Part shown: piece by piece, positions 8,511-16,951 of the stretch
Numbering within the stretch: position 1 is the first letter of the stretch
Layout of the letters: each line of letters opens with the position of its first letter
Program-made: the position numbers and the translations under genes
Source: Lachnospiraceae bacterium UBA7054
GTDB taxonomy: Bacteria; Bacillota; Clostridia; Lachnospirales; Lachnospiraceae
Assembly (NCBI GenBank): GCA_002492725.1
Contig: DLAF01000051.1
Coordinates: 1 to 41,236 of the forward strand
Direction: 5' to 3'
Length of the DNA: 41,236 nt
Notes under the pieces: model-generated
What the model was told of the DNA's origin: nothing
What the model saw: only the letters and a program-made list of their open reading frames with translations
Databases searched by the model: none

Positions 8511-10565
8511 TTAGATACTCCTAAAGTCAACCTCATTTCCGTCTGCGGCGAGCTTCTTCGTCAGGCATCTGTTAAGCCCCTCATGTTCCTTTTGCAAAAG
8601 CTCCGGATCCTCCGAAAGAATCCGATCCGCCCAGTCACTCGCACGCTGCAAAATCGCCGCATCCTGATAAATATCACCCAAAACAAATTGCAGTGCTCCG
8701 CTCTGTCTGATCCCGAAAAGATCACCCGGTCCCCGCAGCGCCAGATCTTTTCCGGCGATCACAAAGCCGTCATTCGACTCGTTTAGGATTTTCAGGCGCT
8801 CCATGGTCTCCGTTTTGTCGGAGGAGCTGATAAAAATACAATAAGATTGCTTATCGCCGCGTCCCACCCGGCCTCTTAACTGATGAAGCTGCGCAAGCCC
8901 GAAGCGCTCCGCATTCTCAATGAGCATTACCGTAGCGTTTGGCACATTGATGCCCACCTCGATCACGGTGGTGGAAACCAACACGTCGATATTGTGTGCT
9001 TCGAAAGCCTCCATAATGCGGGTTTTCTCTGCGGGCCTCATCCTGCCGTGCAGAGCGGCCACCCGCACGGATGAAGGAAGCGCACCCTGAAGCTTTTTCG
9101 CATAAGTCCCCACACCCTCAAGCTCCTGGGACTCCCCTTCCTCCACCATGGGACAGATTACATAGACCTGACTTCCCGCCGCCACTTCCTTTTCGATAAA
9201 TTTATAGGCAGTGTTTCGGTAATTCGTATTCACAACACAATTTTTAATGGGAAGCCTGTCCGCAGGGAGCTCATCCAGCACGGAAATATGCAGATCGCCG
9301 TAAAGGATGATCGCTAACGTCCTGGGAATAGGCGTTGCGCTCATCACCAATACATGGACAGCGCCACCTTTCTCCGCTAACTTTTCCCGCTGTCTGACCC
9401 CAAAGCGGTGCTGCTCGTCTGTGATGACAAGGGCCAGATTTTTGTATACGACCTTCTCCTGGATCAGTGCGTGCGTCCCCAGAATGATATCAGCCTCGCC
9501 GCTCTCAATCTTTGCGTAGATTTCCTTTCTGTCTTTTGCAGTGACCGAACCGGTCAGCAATACCGGAGCAATCTCCAGACCATATTTCTTTTTCAAGGCA
9601 AGCAGACTCTCGTAATGCTGTCTGGCAAGCACTTCCGTAGGCGCCATCATCGCTCCCTGATACCCGTTAGCCACACACATAATAAGCGCAAGAAATGCAA
9701 GAATGGTTTTTCCCGAGCCGACATCCCCCTGGATCAGACGGTTCATCACGCTCTCCCCGCAAAGATCCGCCCGGATCTCGCTCCACACCCGCTCCTGTGC
9801 TCCCGTGAGACGGTACGGCAGGGCTTCGATCAGCCGCTTTGTCTGTGCGACCTCAATCATGGGATAGGTGTTTTTCTCCCGTTCTCCCGCCTCTTTTAAT
9901 TTACGCACCGCCAGAATGAACTGAAAGAATTCATCAAACACCAGCCGCTTTCTGGCCTCCACCAGCGTCTGTCTGTCCACGGGAAAGTGCATCTGCGAGA
10001 CTGCCTCCGAAAGGCTGACAAATCCCTCCGCGATACGAATCTTTTCCGGCAGCGTCTCCTCGTCAAAGGTCACCAGCCCGATGGCCTGTCTGACCGCCTT
10101 GGTAACGGCGTTGTTGGTAAGCCCTTTCGTGATGGCGTAACGCGGCTGCATACAGTCCACCAGCTTTGCATACTCCTCCGGTTTATAAATCTTGGCCTGT
10201 TCCATGGAAAAACGCTCTTTCCCTCTGTGCAGCCGTCCCCTGAAAAAATAGGGAACGCCGCGCTTTAAGCTGTTTTTCAGGTAAGGCATGTTGAAGTATG
10301 TCAAATGCAGCACGCCGCCTTCGCAGGAAACCTGAAAGCCGGTGATGGAAAGCCCCCGAACATGTCTGGTTGCCACATTGCCCGCAAGAACCCCCTCCAC
10401 CGTTACAAGCTCTTCCGGCTGCGCCTTACAAAGTGCTACCGGCTCCGAAAACTGTTCGTAATCTCTCGGATAATAGCGAACCAGATCCTCCGCCGTAAAA
10501 ATATGCAGTTTTTCAAAGAGGGCGGCGGTTTTATCACCGACGCCCTTCAAAGATCTGATATCCAT
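8511..10565 (-). CDS. recG: ATP-dependent DNA helicase RecG
   Basis: 684 residues, full length for RecG. A wedge/OB domain occupies roughly residues 1-170; helicase motif I is GDVGSGKT near 290, motif II is DEQHRFG, motif III MSATPIPRT, and motif VI QLRGRVGRG near 575. RecG remodels stalled replication forks and Holliday junctions. I chose the ATG at 10565 with CGGTGA before it; a GTG at 10574 in frame is the alternative. A perfect small inverted repeat sits just upstream (10576-10592). It is downstream of fakA, as in Bacillus and many clostridia. Confidence 0.96.
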   Translation of the reverse strand: MDIRSLKGVGDKTAALFEKLHIFTAEDLVRYYPRDYEQFSEPVALCKAQPEELVTVEGVLAGNVATRHVRGLSITGFQVSCEGGVLHLTYFNMPYLKNSLKRGVPYFFRGRLHRGKERFSMEQAKIYKPEEYAKLVDCMQPRYAITKGLTNNAVTKAVRQAIGLVTFDEETLPEKIRIAEGFVSLSEAVSQMHFPVDRQTLVEARKRLVFDEFFQFILAVRKLKEAGEREKNTYPMIEVAQTKRLIEALPYRLTGAQERVWSEIRADLCGESVMNRLIQGDVGSGKTILAFLALIMCVANGYQGAMMAPTEVLARQHYESLLALKKKYGLEIAPVLLTGSVTAKDRKEIYAKIESGEADIILGTHALIQEKVVYKNLALVITDEQHRFGVRQREKLAEKGGAVHVLVMSATPIPRTLAIILYGDLHISVLDELPADRLPIKNCVVNTNYRNTAYKFIEKEVAAGSQVYVICPMVEEGESQELEGVGTYAKKLQGALPSSVRVAALHGRMRPAEKTRIMEAFEAHNIDVLVSTTVIEVGINVPNATVMLIENAERFGLAQLHQLRGRVGRGDKQSYCIFISSSDKTETMERLKILNESNDGFVIAGKDLALRGPGDLFGIRQSGALQFVLGDIYQDAAILQRASDWADRILSEDPELLQKEHEGLNRCLTKKLAADGNEVDFRSI

Positions 10566-10575
10566 ATTTTTCACC

Positions 10576-10592
10576 GATTGAAAATTTCAATC
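10576..10592. repeat. Perfect 8-bp inverted repeat between fakA and recG
   Basis: GATTGAAA-A-TTTCAATC, a perfect palindrome around one base, in the short gap between the fakA stop and the recG start. It has no T-tract, so it is not a clear terminator; it may be a processing or translation-modulating hairpin, or chance. Confidence 0.35.
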
Positions 10593-10604
10593 TTCCCGTT
10601 TCAT

Positions 10605-12290
10605 CTACTCTGCTGAAATGATATAGTAGTAGATTGGCTGCCCGCCGTACTGTAATTCAATATCACAGTCAGGATACTTCTCGACAAGCCTTTCGCTTAA
10701 TTTTTCCGCATCGTCCTTGTCGATTTCCTCACCGTAGAAAACGCTGATCAGCTCCTTATCAGGCGTCATCATGGCGTCCACCAACTCGAGCGTCACACCG
10801 GAAATGGAAGTCCCGACAGACAAGATCCCATGATCTCCGAGTCCCATAAAGTCTCCCTGCCGTATCTCCCTGCCGTCAATGTGCGTATCCCGCACCGCAT
10901 AGGTGACCTGCCCGGTTGCCACGGCACCGATCTCCGCAAGCATCGTCTCCGTATTCTCCTCCACGGACAGATCCGGTACATAGTTGATGACCGCCGTAAT
11001 GCCCTGCGGCACCGTCTTTGTGGGAATCACCACGATCTTTTTGTCTTTCACCAGAGACTGCGCCTGATTCGCTGCTAAAATGATGTTTTTATTGTTCGGG
11101 AAAATAAAGATATTGTCCGCGTTCACCCTGTCGATAGCGTTCAACATATCCTCCGTGCTGGGATTCATGGTCTGACCACCCTCAATGATGTGGTCTACGC
11201 CAAGCCCCTTAAAGATCTCGCCAATCCCGTCTCCCACAGAGACGGCAATAAAACCTACGTCTTTCTTCGGCCCCGGAAGATCTTCCTCCTCAGGTATTTC
11301 CTCCTGTTTTGACATCTTAAAGAGCTTTTCCTGATGTTCCAGCCGCATATTGTCAATCTTCATGTTGGAAAGTGCACCATACTTCAACGCCTTCTGGATA
11401 GCCAGACCCGGGTCGTTGGTATGTACGTGCACTTTTACCACGTCCTCGTCCGCCACCACCACGATGGAATCCCCGATCGACTCCAAATAAGCCTTGAAAT
11501 CCATCTCCATTTTAATATTGAACACTTTGTTCAGCATAATGATGAACTCCGTGCAGTAACCGAATTTAATCTCCGCGCCGGCCTGCGCCTCAAAACTCTT
11601 CGCACCGGTCACGCTCCCGGCAGCCGGGCCTGCGCTTTTCTCAACCGTCAAATCGATTTCTTTACCAAGATAGGCATCGTAAGCGCCTTTCAATACCTGC
11701 ATCAGGCCTTGACCGCCAGAGTCAACAACGCCCGCCTGCTTTAAGACGGGAAGCATCTCCGGCGTCTGCTGCAGGACTTCGTCCGCATGAGCGATCACCT
11801 GCTCTAAGAACGCGGACAAATCAGTGACGCCGGCATCCGCAAGCTCTCTCGCCTTTACCGCGCCGCCCTTGGCCACTGTAAGGATCGTGCCCTCCTTTGG
11901 CTTCATCACTGCCTTATAAGCCGTTTCCACCGCCTTTTCAAAGGCTGCTGCAAGAACGGGCACCGTAATCTCCTGACATTCTTTCACCCCCTTGGTAAAG
12001 CCGCGAAAAAGCTGAGAAAGGATAACGCCCGAATTTCCTCTCGCCCCTCTTAAAGAACCGGAGGAGATTGCCTTACACAAGGATATCATGTCGATGTCGC
12101 CCATATCGTAGAGGGCGGACACCTCTCTGGCCGCAGCCATGATCGTCATGGTCATGTTCGTACCAGTATCGCCGTCCGGCACGGGGAACACGTTTAACTC
12201 ATTGATCCATTCCTTTTTATTTTCCAGATTTTTTGCACCGGCTAAGAACATTTTAGCCATCAATTTGGCATCTATCGTATTTGAACTCAC
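10605..12290 (-). CDS. fakA: Fatty acid kinase FakA (DAK2/DhaL plus DegV-like domain)
   Basis: 561 residues. The N-terminal 200 residues are a DhaL kinase domain with the nucleotide and Mg site NVFPVPDGDTGTNM near 28-41, then RGARGNSGVILSQ near 78. A central linker domain and a C-terminal DegV-like domain follow (DVGFIAVSVGDG near 350, GGQTMNPST near 377). FakA transfers phosphate from ATP to fatty acids held by FakB proteins. The start is a GTG at 12290 with GGGAGGA upstream. It lies 15 bp after the Asp23 gene, the conserved yloU-yloV arrangement. Confidence 0.9.
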   Translation of the reverse strand: MSSNTIDAKLMAKMFLAGAKNLENKKEWINELNVFPVPDGDTGTNMTMTIMAAAREVSALYDMGDIDMISLCKAISSGSLRGARGNSGVILSQLFRGFTKGVKECQEITVPVLAAAFEKAVETAYKAVMKPKEGTILTVAKGGAVKARELADAGVTDLSAFLEQVIAHADEVLQQTPEMLPVLKQAGVVDSGGQGLMQVLKGAYDAYLGKEIDLTVEKSAGPAAGSVTGAKSFEAQAGAEIKFGYCTEFIIMLNKVFNIKMEMDFKAYLESIGDSIVVVADEDVVKVHVHTNDPGLAIQKALKYGALSNMKIDNMRLEHQEKLFKMSKQEEIPEEEDLPGPKKDVGFIAVSVGDGIGEIFKGLGVDHIIEGGQTMNPSTEDMLNAIDRVNADNIFIFPNNKNIILAANQAQSLVKDKKIVVIPTKTVPQGITAVINYVPDLSVEENTETMLAEIGAVATGQVTYAVRDTHIDGREIRQGDFMGLGDHGILSVGTSISGVTLELVDAMMTPDKELISVFYGEEIDKDDAEKLSERLVEKYPDCDIELQYGGQPIYYYIISAE

Positions 12291-12305
12291 CGTTTCATCC
12301 TCCCT

Positions 12306-12665
12306 TTAGTCTATTACCCGAACACCTTCCACGAAGATGTTAATCTTTTCCACCGCGATCCCGGCGAATTCCTCCACCTTGTACTTCACGCTGTCAATCA
12401 GGTTGTCAGACACCGCCAGAATGCTCACGCCGTAGGAAACGATGATATGGAAGTTGATGGTGAGCTTATTGTTATTCAAAAACACACGTATCCCCCGGGT
12501 CATACTGTCCTTTTTTAAAAGCTTGACCAGTCCGTCCTTTACACTCATGCTCGCCATGCCAACCACGCCGAAGCATTCCATCGCCACGGTGCCGGCATAC
12601 TGCGCGATCACGTCCTGGTCGATCGAAATATTCCCCATATGGGTATCCATTGAAGAGACTTTCAT
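12306..12665 (-). CDS. Asp23/Gls24-family protein (YloU-like)
   Basis: 119 residues matching the short Asp23/Gls24 type: ISIDQDVIAQYAGT at the start, CFGVVGM near 35, then NNNKLTINFHIIVSYGVSI and a C-terminal VEKINIFVEGVRV. No membrane segment or signal peptide. Homologues are linked to envelope stress and to the fatty-acid kinase operon, though the biochemical role is not settled. An AGGAGG site precedes the ATG. It leads the fakA-recG-degV run and is divergent from rpmB. Confidence 0.9.
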   Translation of the reverse strand: MKVSSMDTHMGNISIDQDVIAQYAGTVAMECFGVVGMASMSVKDGLVKLLKKDSMTRGIRVFLNNNKLTINFHIIVSYGVSILAVSDNLIDSVKYKVEEFAGIAVEKINIFVEGVRVID

Positions 12666-12791
12666 AGACTACCTCCTGTGTTAGTATATGTAGAGTACTT
12701 TGAAATCTGCGAACCCGTGCCGCACGTTTCTTGTCCGACTTCCTGGAGATCCGCCCGCAAATACCGCATAAAATTTTAATGCGATATTTAT

Positions 12792-12820
12792 ATTATACCC
12801 CGATATCGCTAAAAAAGAAA
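12792..12820 (-). promoter_or_regulatory. Possible promoter of the Asp23-fakA-recG operon
   Basis: Minus-strand TATAAT (12792-12797) with TTTCTT 17 bases upstream (12815-12820), about 127 bp before the Asp23 start. The -10 is perfect, the -35 poor. Confidence 0.35.
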
Positions 12821-12844
12821 CCGAAAAAAAAGTATAAATTATAC

Positions 12845-12873
12845 TTGCAATTCCTTCCACTTTCTGCTATCAT
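12845..12873 (+). promoter_or_regulatory. Sigma-A type promoter of rpmB
   Basis: TTGCAA (12845-12850), 17-bp spacer, TATCAT (12868-12873). Transcription would start near 12880, leaving a leader of about 29 bases that contains a strong AAGGAGGTG ribosome site. Confidence 0.7.
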
Positions 12874-12908
12874 ACTACTGTTGTGTAAAGAAAAAAGGAG
12901 GTGTAACA

Positions 12909-13094
12909 ATGGCTAAATGTGATATTTGTGGTAAGGGCGCTCATTTTGGTAACAACGTCAGCCATTCTCATAGAAGATCGAACAGGATCTGGAATTCTAA
13001 CATTCAGAATGTGAAATGTAAGGTGAATGGCGGCAACAAGAGACTTCATGTATGCACACGCTGCTTACGCTCCGGTGCTGTTGAGCGCGCATAA
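12909..13094 (+). CDS. rpmB: 50S ribosomal protein L28
   Basis: 61 residues, standard bacterial L28. It is the zinc-binding (C+) form: CDIC at residues 4-7 and CTRC near 49-52 supply two cysteine pairs. NNVSHSHRRS and KRLHVCTRC are diagnostic. It is monocistronic here, with its own promoter and a terminator about 30 bp past the stop. The rpmB / Asp23 divergent pair is conserved across Firmicutes. Confidence 0.97.
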   Translation: MAKCDICGKGAHFGNNVSHSHRRSNRIWNSNIQNVKCKVNGGNKRLHVCTRCLRSGAVERA

Positions 13095-13123
13095 TTTTGT
13101 TTGGTAAAACGTAAAGCTATAAG

Positions 13124-13157
13124 AAAGAGTCGGCAGATTTCCGGCTCTTTTTCTTTT
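13124..13157 (+). terminator. Rho-independent terminator of rpmB
   Basis: AAAGAGTCGG (13124-13133) pairs with CCGGCTCTTT (13141-13150), one G-T wobble, 7-base loop, followed by a T-rich TTCTTTTG tail. Confidence 0.8.
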
Positions 13158-13190
13158 GCTCTTTTCAAAAAAGTCCCCGTATCATGACTT

Positions 13191-13682
13191 CTACAACTTC
13201 AGTTCTCTGATCAATTTCATCATCCTTTCAGACACCAATTCTTCTCTGTTCATTTGCAGCAGAACACTTCTTTCCACCCATCTGTAATCGACAGTCTCTC
13301 CCTCCTGAAGAACAATCGCATCCTTATTGCAGTCTGTAACACAAAGATATTCCCCATAGAGACAATGTGTCGCGTCGCTTACGACCCGTCCAATCTCTTC
13401 CAAAGTTACGGCAGACAATCCCGTCTCTTCTCTCAATTCCCTGACCGCGCAGTCGAAGGCCGTTTCCCCCTTAAGCGCCGAACCGCCTGCAGACAGTTCC
13501 CACATGCCGCCATACGGCTTCCTGTGATCCCTCTGCATCAGCAGATAACTGCCGTCCCTGTGCTTTACGGCGACATCGCAGACCAGATGATATACCCCGT
13601 CCGAAATGGCTTCGTCCCTCACAAGCGTCAGCCCTTTCATTTTGCGCCATGTTTTGTCATAAGCATCCCACAACTCAGCCAA
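13191..13682 (-). CDS. Nudix hydrolase
   Basis: 163 residues with a perfect Nudix box (G-x5-E-x7-REL-x-EE-x-GL) from about residue 67 to 89, read as GSALKGE then RELREETGL. The preceding strands VYHLVCDVAV and YLLMQRDHRKPYGGMWELSAGG are typical of the NTP-pyrophosphohydrolase/IPP-isomerase-like branch. Members hydrolyse nucleoside diphosphate derivatives; the substrate cannot be told from the box. Standalone gene between the rpmB terminator and the J-protein terminator. Confidence 0.9.
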   Translation of the reverse strand: MAELWDAYDKTWRKMKGLTLVRDEAISDGVYHLVCDVAVKHRDGSYLLMQRDHRKPYGGMWELSAGGSALKGETAFDCAVRELREETGLSAVTLEEIGRVVSDATHCLYGEYLCVTDCNKDAIVLQEGETVDYRWVERSVLLQMNREELVSERMMKLIRELKL

Positions 13683-13729
13683 AATTTTCTCCCTTTTAAA
13701 ACCGATGTGAGTTTTCTGTCTTACCCACA

Positions 13730-13764
13730 GAAAGAAAAAGCAGGCACTCTTCTCCTACGCCTGC
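13730..13764 (-). terminator. Terminator of the J-domain gene
   Basis: Minus-strand stem GCAGGC/GCCTGC (13759-13764 and 13740-13745) with a 13-base loop, followed by TTTTTCTTTC. The 5' arm overlaps the last codons of the J-domain gene. Confidence 0.6.
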
Positions 13765-14366
13765 TTAAACTTCTCAAACTCCCGCTTCAAACTCTCGTAC
13801 TCCCGGTTAATCTTCTGAATGATCTCTGTGTCTCCGGCAAGGTTGTCCGGGTGGAAAATCTTCGTCAGATCCTTATATCGTTTTTTCAGGGTAAGAGGAT
13901 TTTTTACGCCGCGAAAGAACACACTCACCTCAGGAAGGCCGTCGTAGAGGCCGTGTTCCTCCATAAATTCCTTCTCGGCGGTAAGCCTTGCCCACTCCTT
14001 GTCAAGTCGTCTGCGGTCCATGTCCAGCTTCCGGAAGCCGTCCTTGATGATTTCCAGCTTCTCTGCCACAAGCTGATGATCTTTTTTGATCCGATTCTGC
14101 TCGTTGGTCATCTTCCGGTTTAAGTCCTTCATTTCCTCCTGAAACCGCTGCTTTTCTTCATCAAACTTCGCCTGCTTTTCCTCAAGCTCCGCTGCCGCCG
14201 TCGCCAGACGGATATTCTCCCGAAACAGCCATGCCTTCAACTCCTGCAGTGAATCCTGCGAAGCTTCCTCATCCGCAAGCATTTCCTCGACATTCAGATT
14301 TTCGTCTTTCTTGTTACTGTTTTCTTCGCAGTCCTTCACTATCTTTTCATGCATCGTAATATTCAT
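13755..14366 (-). CDS. Coiled-coil protein with C-terminal J domain
   Basis: 203 residues from the ATG at 14366 (GGAG six bases upstream). Residues about 40-130 are a long charged coiled coil rich in Glu and Lys. Residues about 155-200 are a J-like domain: LTLKKRYKDLTKIFHPDN contains the HPD tripeptide that stimulates Hsp70 ATPase, followed by IIQKINREYESLK. In classical DnaJ the J domain is N-terminal; here it is at the end. Probable DnaK co-chaperone with a coiled-coil partner-binding arm. Client unknown. Confidence 0.75.
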   Translation of the reverse strand: MNITMHEKIVKDCEENSNKKDENLNVEEMLADEEASQDSLQELKAWLFRENIRLATAAAELEEKQAKFDEEKQRFQEEMKDLNRKMTNEQNRIKKDHQLVAEKLEIIKDGFRKLDMDRRRLDKEWARLTAEKEFMEEHGLYDGLPEVSVFFRGVKNPLTLKKRYKDLTKIFHPDNLAGDTEIIQKINREYESLKREFEKFKQA

Positions 14367-14479
14367 TTCCAACTCCGTTCCATCATCCTAAGCCTGTCCG
14401 CTCTGTTTCCCAGCCGCTTCGCAGATATCTCCATCCAATCCCGCCATGCGTTCATGCGGAGAATGCTGTTTTTTGGTAT

Positions 14480-14620
14480 TCAATCACAACAAAAAAAGCC
14501 GTATCCTACCAGCACAAGCAGCGCAATCAGCACGATCCCCAGAAAGCGATTCATCAGAAACAGCATGATGATCATACCTGCGGCAACGCACAGCGCGACA
14601 AACCCGATCATTTTCTTCAT
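14480..14620 (-). CDS. Small two-segment membrane protein, 46 residues
   Basis: ATG at 14620 with AGGGGTGG about 5 bases upstream, stop TGA at 14480. The peptide has a hydrophobic stretch at residues 4-22, a short NRF turn and a second stretch at 27-43 ending GFFCCD. Hydrophobic pattern, ribosome site and its place in an otherwise unexplained gap argue it is real. Function unknown. Confidence 0.6.
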   Translation of the reverse strand: MKKMIGFVALCVAAGMIIMLFLMNRFLGIVLIALLVLVGYGFFCCD

Positions 14621-14684
14621 AGGCCACCCCTGCTTATGCTCTTATGATACGATATGCCGCACCCTCTAAAAGGTGCTTTTCCTC

Positions 14685-15077
14685 CTATTTTTCTTCCTCC
14701 GGGAAGGCGATATCCACTGCTTTATCGTCCTCCATCATCTCTTCCTTGGGCGTCGTAAACTTCTCCACGACATCCGGGATCATGTCAAGCACTTTCGTCA
14801 CCATATCCTGATTCTTGACATTCACAAGCTTGGTGGAACCGTTTTTGATTACCAACACCGCGCTGGGGCTCATCTTTGCGGAAAATCCGCCGCCTCCGCC
14901 GTTTTTCTTGTCAGACGCGCTTGCACCCGCACCAACACCAAAGCTCACATCCACCAGGGGCAGGATGATAGTATCTCCCACCTGTGTAGCGTCTCCCACC
15001 ACCGTCTTGGTACCGATCACCGCATTCATCCCCTTCATCAGGGATTCTATCACTCCGCCAAAATTGTTCTCAGCCAT
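14685..15077 (-). CDS. ytfJ: GerW-family sporulation protein (YtfJ)
   Basis: 130 residues matching GerW/YtfJ: LMKGMNAVIGTKTVVGDA near the start, TIILPLVDVSFGVGAGA, a Gly-rich GGGGGFSAK turn, SPSAVLVI and a C-terminal MIPDVVEKF. Family members are made during sporulation and affect germination in Bacillus. The gene begins directly at the end of the DUF2953 gene, the same ytfI-ytfJ pairing seen in Bacillus, so the two act together. Confidence 0.93.
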   Translation of the reverse strand: MAENNFGGVIESLMKGMNAVIGTKTVVGDATQVGDTIILPLVDVSFGVGAGASASDKKNGGGGGFSAKMSPSAVLVIKNGSTKLVNVKNQDMVTKVLDMIPDVVEKFTTPKEEMMEDDKAVDIAFPEEEK

Positions 15078-16079
15078 TTACTGCCTCCTTTTCAATAGCT
15101 TGTACAGCTTTCTGATATCTTTGTTGAAATAAATCCTGAACGCCGTCCGCAGGAATGTAAACATACGAAGTTTCCCGACGATAAGCACCTGTCCCTCCAA
15201 GCGCTTTTTTTCAAAATCTCCCCGGACATCCACGTGGCCGCCAATGATTGGATATAACATACCGCAGATTGCCAGAATCTCTCCCGTGGAAGCCGGATCC
15301 TCCATGCCGACAATGAGCGTGGCCTCAAACTTTCGAGGTTTCAAGCTCTTTACAACTGCAAGAAGCTCATCCTTGCAAAGGGCGAAAGATCGTTTGAAGG
15401 GTTCTCCCTCCACAACCTCCCGATAATACTCTATTGTTTCCGATACAGACCTTATTTTATCACAGAATCTGTTGATTGTGTACTCTATATTTTCAAAGAA
15501 GCCCCGAATCTTCTCAATCAGCCTTTGCAAAATTGTCAAAATAGCGCGAAGCTTGTCCGTAAGGCCGGTCTTTTCCTTCGCGTCCCCGGTTTCCTCCCAT
15601 TCTTCAGCTTCTACCTGTTCTTTGGACTCTTCCTGTTTTTCGAATTCTGCTGGGCCCGCGTTTTCTTCCTCCGGTATGGTCTGCGTGATTTCAGGTTCTT
15701 TCGCTCTGCTCTCCTGCGATTCTCCGATGTCAGGCTCCTCTTTCTTATAATCGCGTTTGCTCTTCTTTTCTTCGCCTTTCTCTGCCTTTTTATGCCGTCT
15801 TTCCTTCTTCGGCATGCGCAATATCGTAAATATCAGAATCCTTACCCGTAAAAACAGTTCGCCGTCAAAACGAAACAGAATATTGATCAAATGCAGCAGC
15901 CATGTGACTTTGACCCGAACACGCATCGGCGGTTCTTCCTCTCCTTCCCGCCGTACCGCCTCGATGCGATAACGGACAGGCACAAAGAGCGCACAGACGA
16001 TTCCCAGAAGAAGCACCCCCAGAATAACAAGGAGCACAATTCCTATGATCTTTAAGATAAGCAGCAGAATATGTAGCAT
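15078..16079 (-). CDS. DUF2953 membrane protein (YtfI-like)
   Basis: 333 residues. One N-terminal membrane segment (residues about 4-33), then VPVRYRIEAV and VKVTWLLHLINILF typical of DUF2953. Residues about 95-170 are a very acidic/basic low-complexity insert. The C-terminal third has FEATLIVGMEDPASTGEILAI and PIIGGHVDVRGDFE, the conserved family core. Partner of GerW; both are predicted sporulation proteins, with the C-terminal domain likely outside the membrane. Confidence 0.85.
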   Translation of the reverse strand: MLHILLLILKIIGIVLLVILGVLLLGIVCALFVPVRYRIEAVRREGEEEPPMRVRVKVTWLLHLINILFRFDGELFLRVRILIFTILRMPKKERRHKKAEKGEEKKSKRDYKKEEPDIGESQESRAKEPEITQTIPEEENAGPAEFEKQEESKEQVEAEEWEETGDAKEKTGLTDKLRAILTILQRLIEKIRGFFENIEYTINRFCDKIRSVSETIEYYREVVEGEPFKRSFALCKDELLAVVKSLKPRKFEATLIVGMEDPASTGEILAICGMLYPIIGGHVDVRGDFEKKRLEGQVLIVGKLRMFTFLRTAFRIYFNKDIRKLYKLLKRRQ

Positions 16080-16115
16080 GTTCTCTCCAAAAAAGCAAAT
16101 TTAGTCTATCACGGA

Positions 16116-16454
16116 TTACCGCAGCTTTGCAGAAAATCCCTCCGGGTCAGACTGCGCCAGATATTGCACAAGGTCAGCCTCCCCTGTGGCTGCCAGAGCA
16201 TCCTCTGCGATTTTTTCAACCAGCGCAAAAGCTTCCTCCCTGCCGTTTGCCAGGCCCACAATACAGCACGGCGGATTTTCTTTATAATACCACTGCGCAA
16301 GCAAAAGGCTTGAACAGATCTCCAGGCGCTCGGTATCTCTCATGTAGGCAATCACCAAAAAACCCGGCTTGCACTTATGGCATTTCAGTTTCTTTATGAG
16401 CCGTTCCGGCTTTTTTACAGTATCCCCGATATAGAGGTTTTTATAAAATTTCAT
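16116..16454 (-). CDS. Conserved hypothetical protein, 112 residues
   Basis: I do not recognise a named domain. The ATG at 16454 gives a soluble protein starting MKFYKNLYIGDTVKKPERL, with a central FLVIAYMRDTERLEICSS and an Ala-rich C-terminal helix. Two cysteine pairs (CHKC near 26 and CC near 62) could bind metal but may be structural. It sits between DUF2953 and the DUF6472 gene, on the same strand. Its codon use and length match a real gene. Confidence 0.6.
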   Translation of the reverse strand: MKFYKNLYIGDTVKKPERLIKKLKCHKCKPGFLVIAYMRDTERLEICSSLLLAQWYYKENPPCCIVGLANGREEAFALVEKIAEDALAATGEADLVQYLAQSDPEGFSAKLR

Positions 16455-16511
16455 AGGATGATTATAACACACCGTGCCAAAAGAAAACAGAAAATTTTCC
16501 CGCGCCTGCTA

Positions 16512-16685
16512 TCACATCTGTTTTCGCACGATGCTGTACTCGTCGTCCCTTTGGTAAAATGCACAGTCAAAGCTTCCGCCGTTCAAAAAATGCCGCATAT
16601 CGTCCTCGTCCAGATCCACCATACACACATAATACTCGTAATCTTCGTCATACTGATAATTGCTACAGGTGTCACACATACTCAT
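16512..16685 (-). CDS. DUF6472-family Cys-rich micro-protein
   Basis: 57 residues from the ATG at 16685, which has GGAGG five bases upstream; an ATG at 16697 sits before that site. MSMCDTCSNY, a Tyr/Asp-rich run, YYVCMVDLDEDDM and FDCAFYQ place four cysteines as a likely metal-binding knuckle. The family is common in Lachnospiraceae and has no assigned function. Last minus-strand gene before the FkbM gene. Confidence 0.7.
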   Translation of the reverse strand: MSMCDTCSNYQYDEDYEYYVCMVDLDEDDMRHFLNGGSFDCAFYQRDDEYSIVRKQM

Positions 16686-16951
16686 ATTTTCCTCCATATC
16701 GGAGCTTTTTTGCGGAAACTCGCGCCGGGAAATTTATATTTTTCCGAAGTAACACTTTATAGGCATGCGATTCCGGGTTTATGGCTCCACTATCTGTATT
16801 GTAGTGGAAAAGAGCTGAGAAAACAAGGCGCAATGCATAGCGCCCATTCTGATAACCACTGGACTTTCCCAAAAACTTCTAGTATAATTGAGCAGACAGC
16901 TATTTTATCGCGCGCGTCACGGCTGTTATGTCATTTTGACGGAGGAAGGAA

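Noticed and set aside
13254..14123. 289-codon plus-strand frame
   Set aside because: It runs antisense through the Nudix gene, a terminator and the J-domain gene, all well supported on the minus strand.
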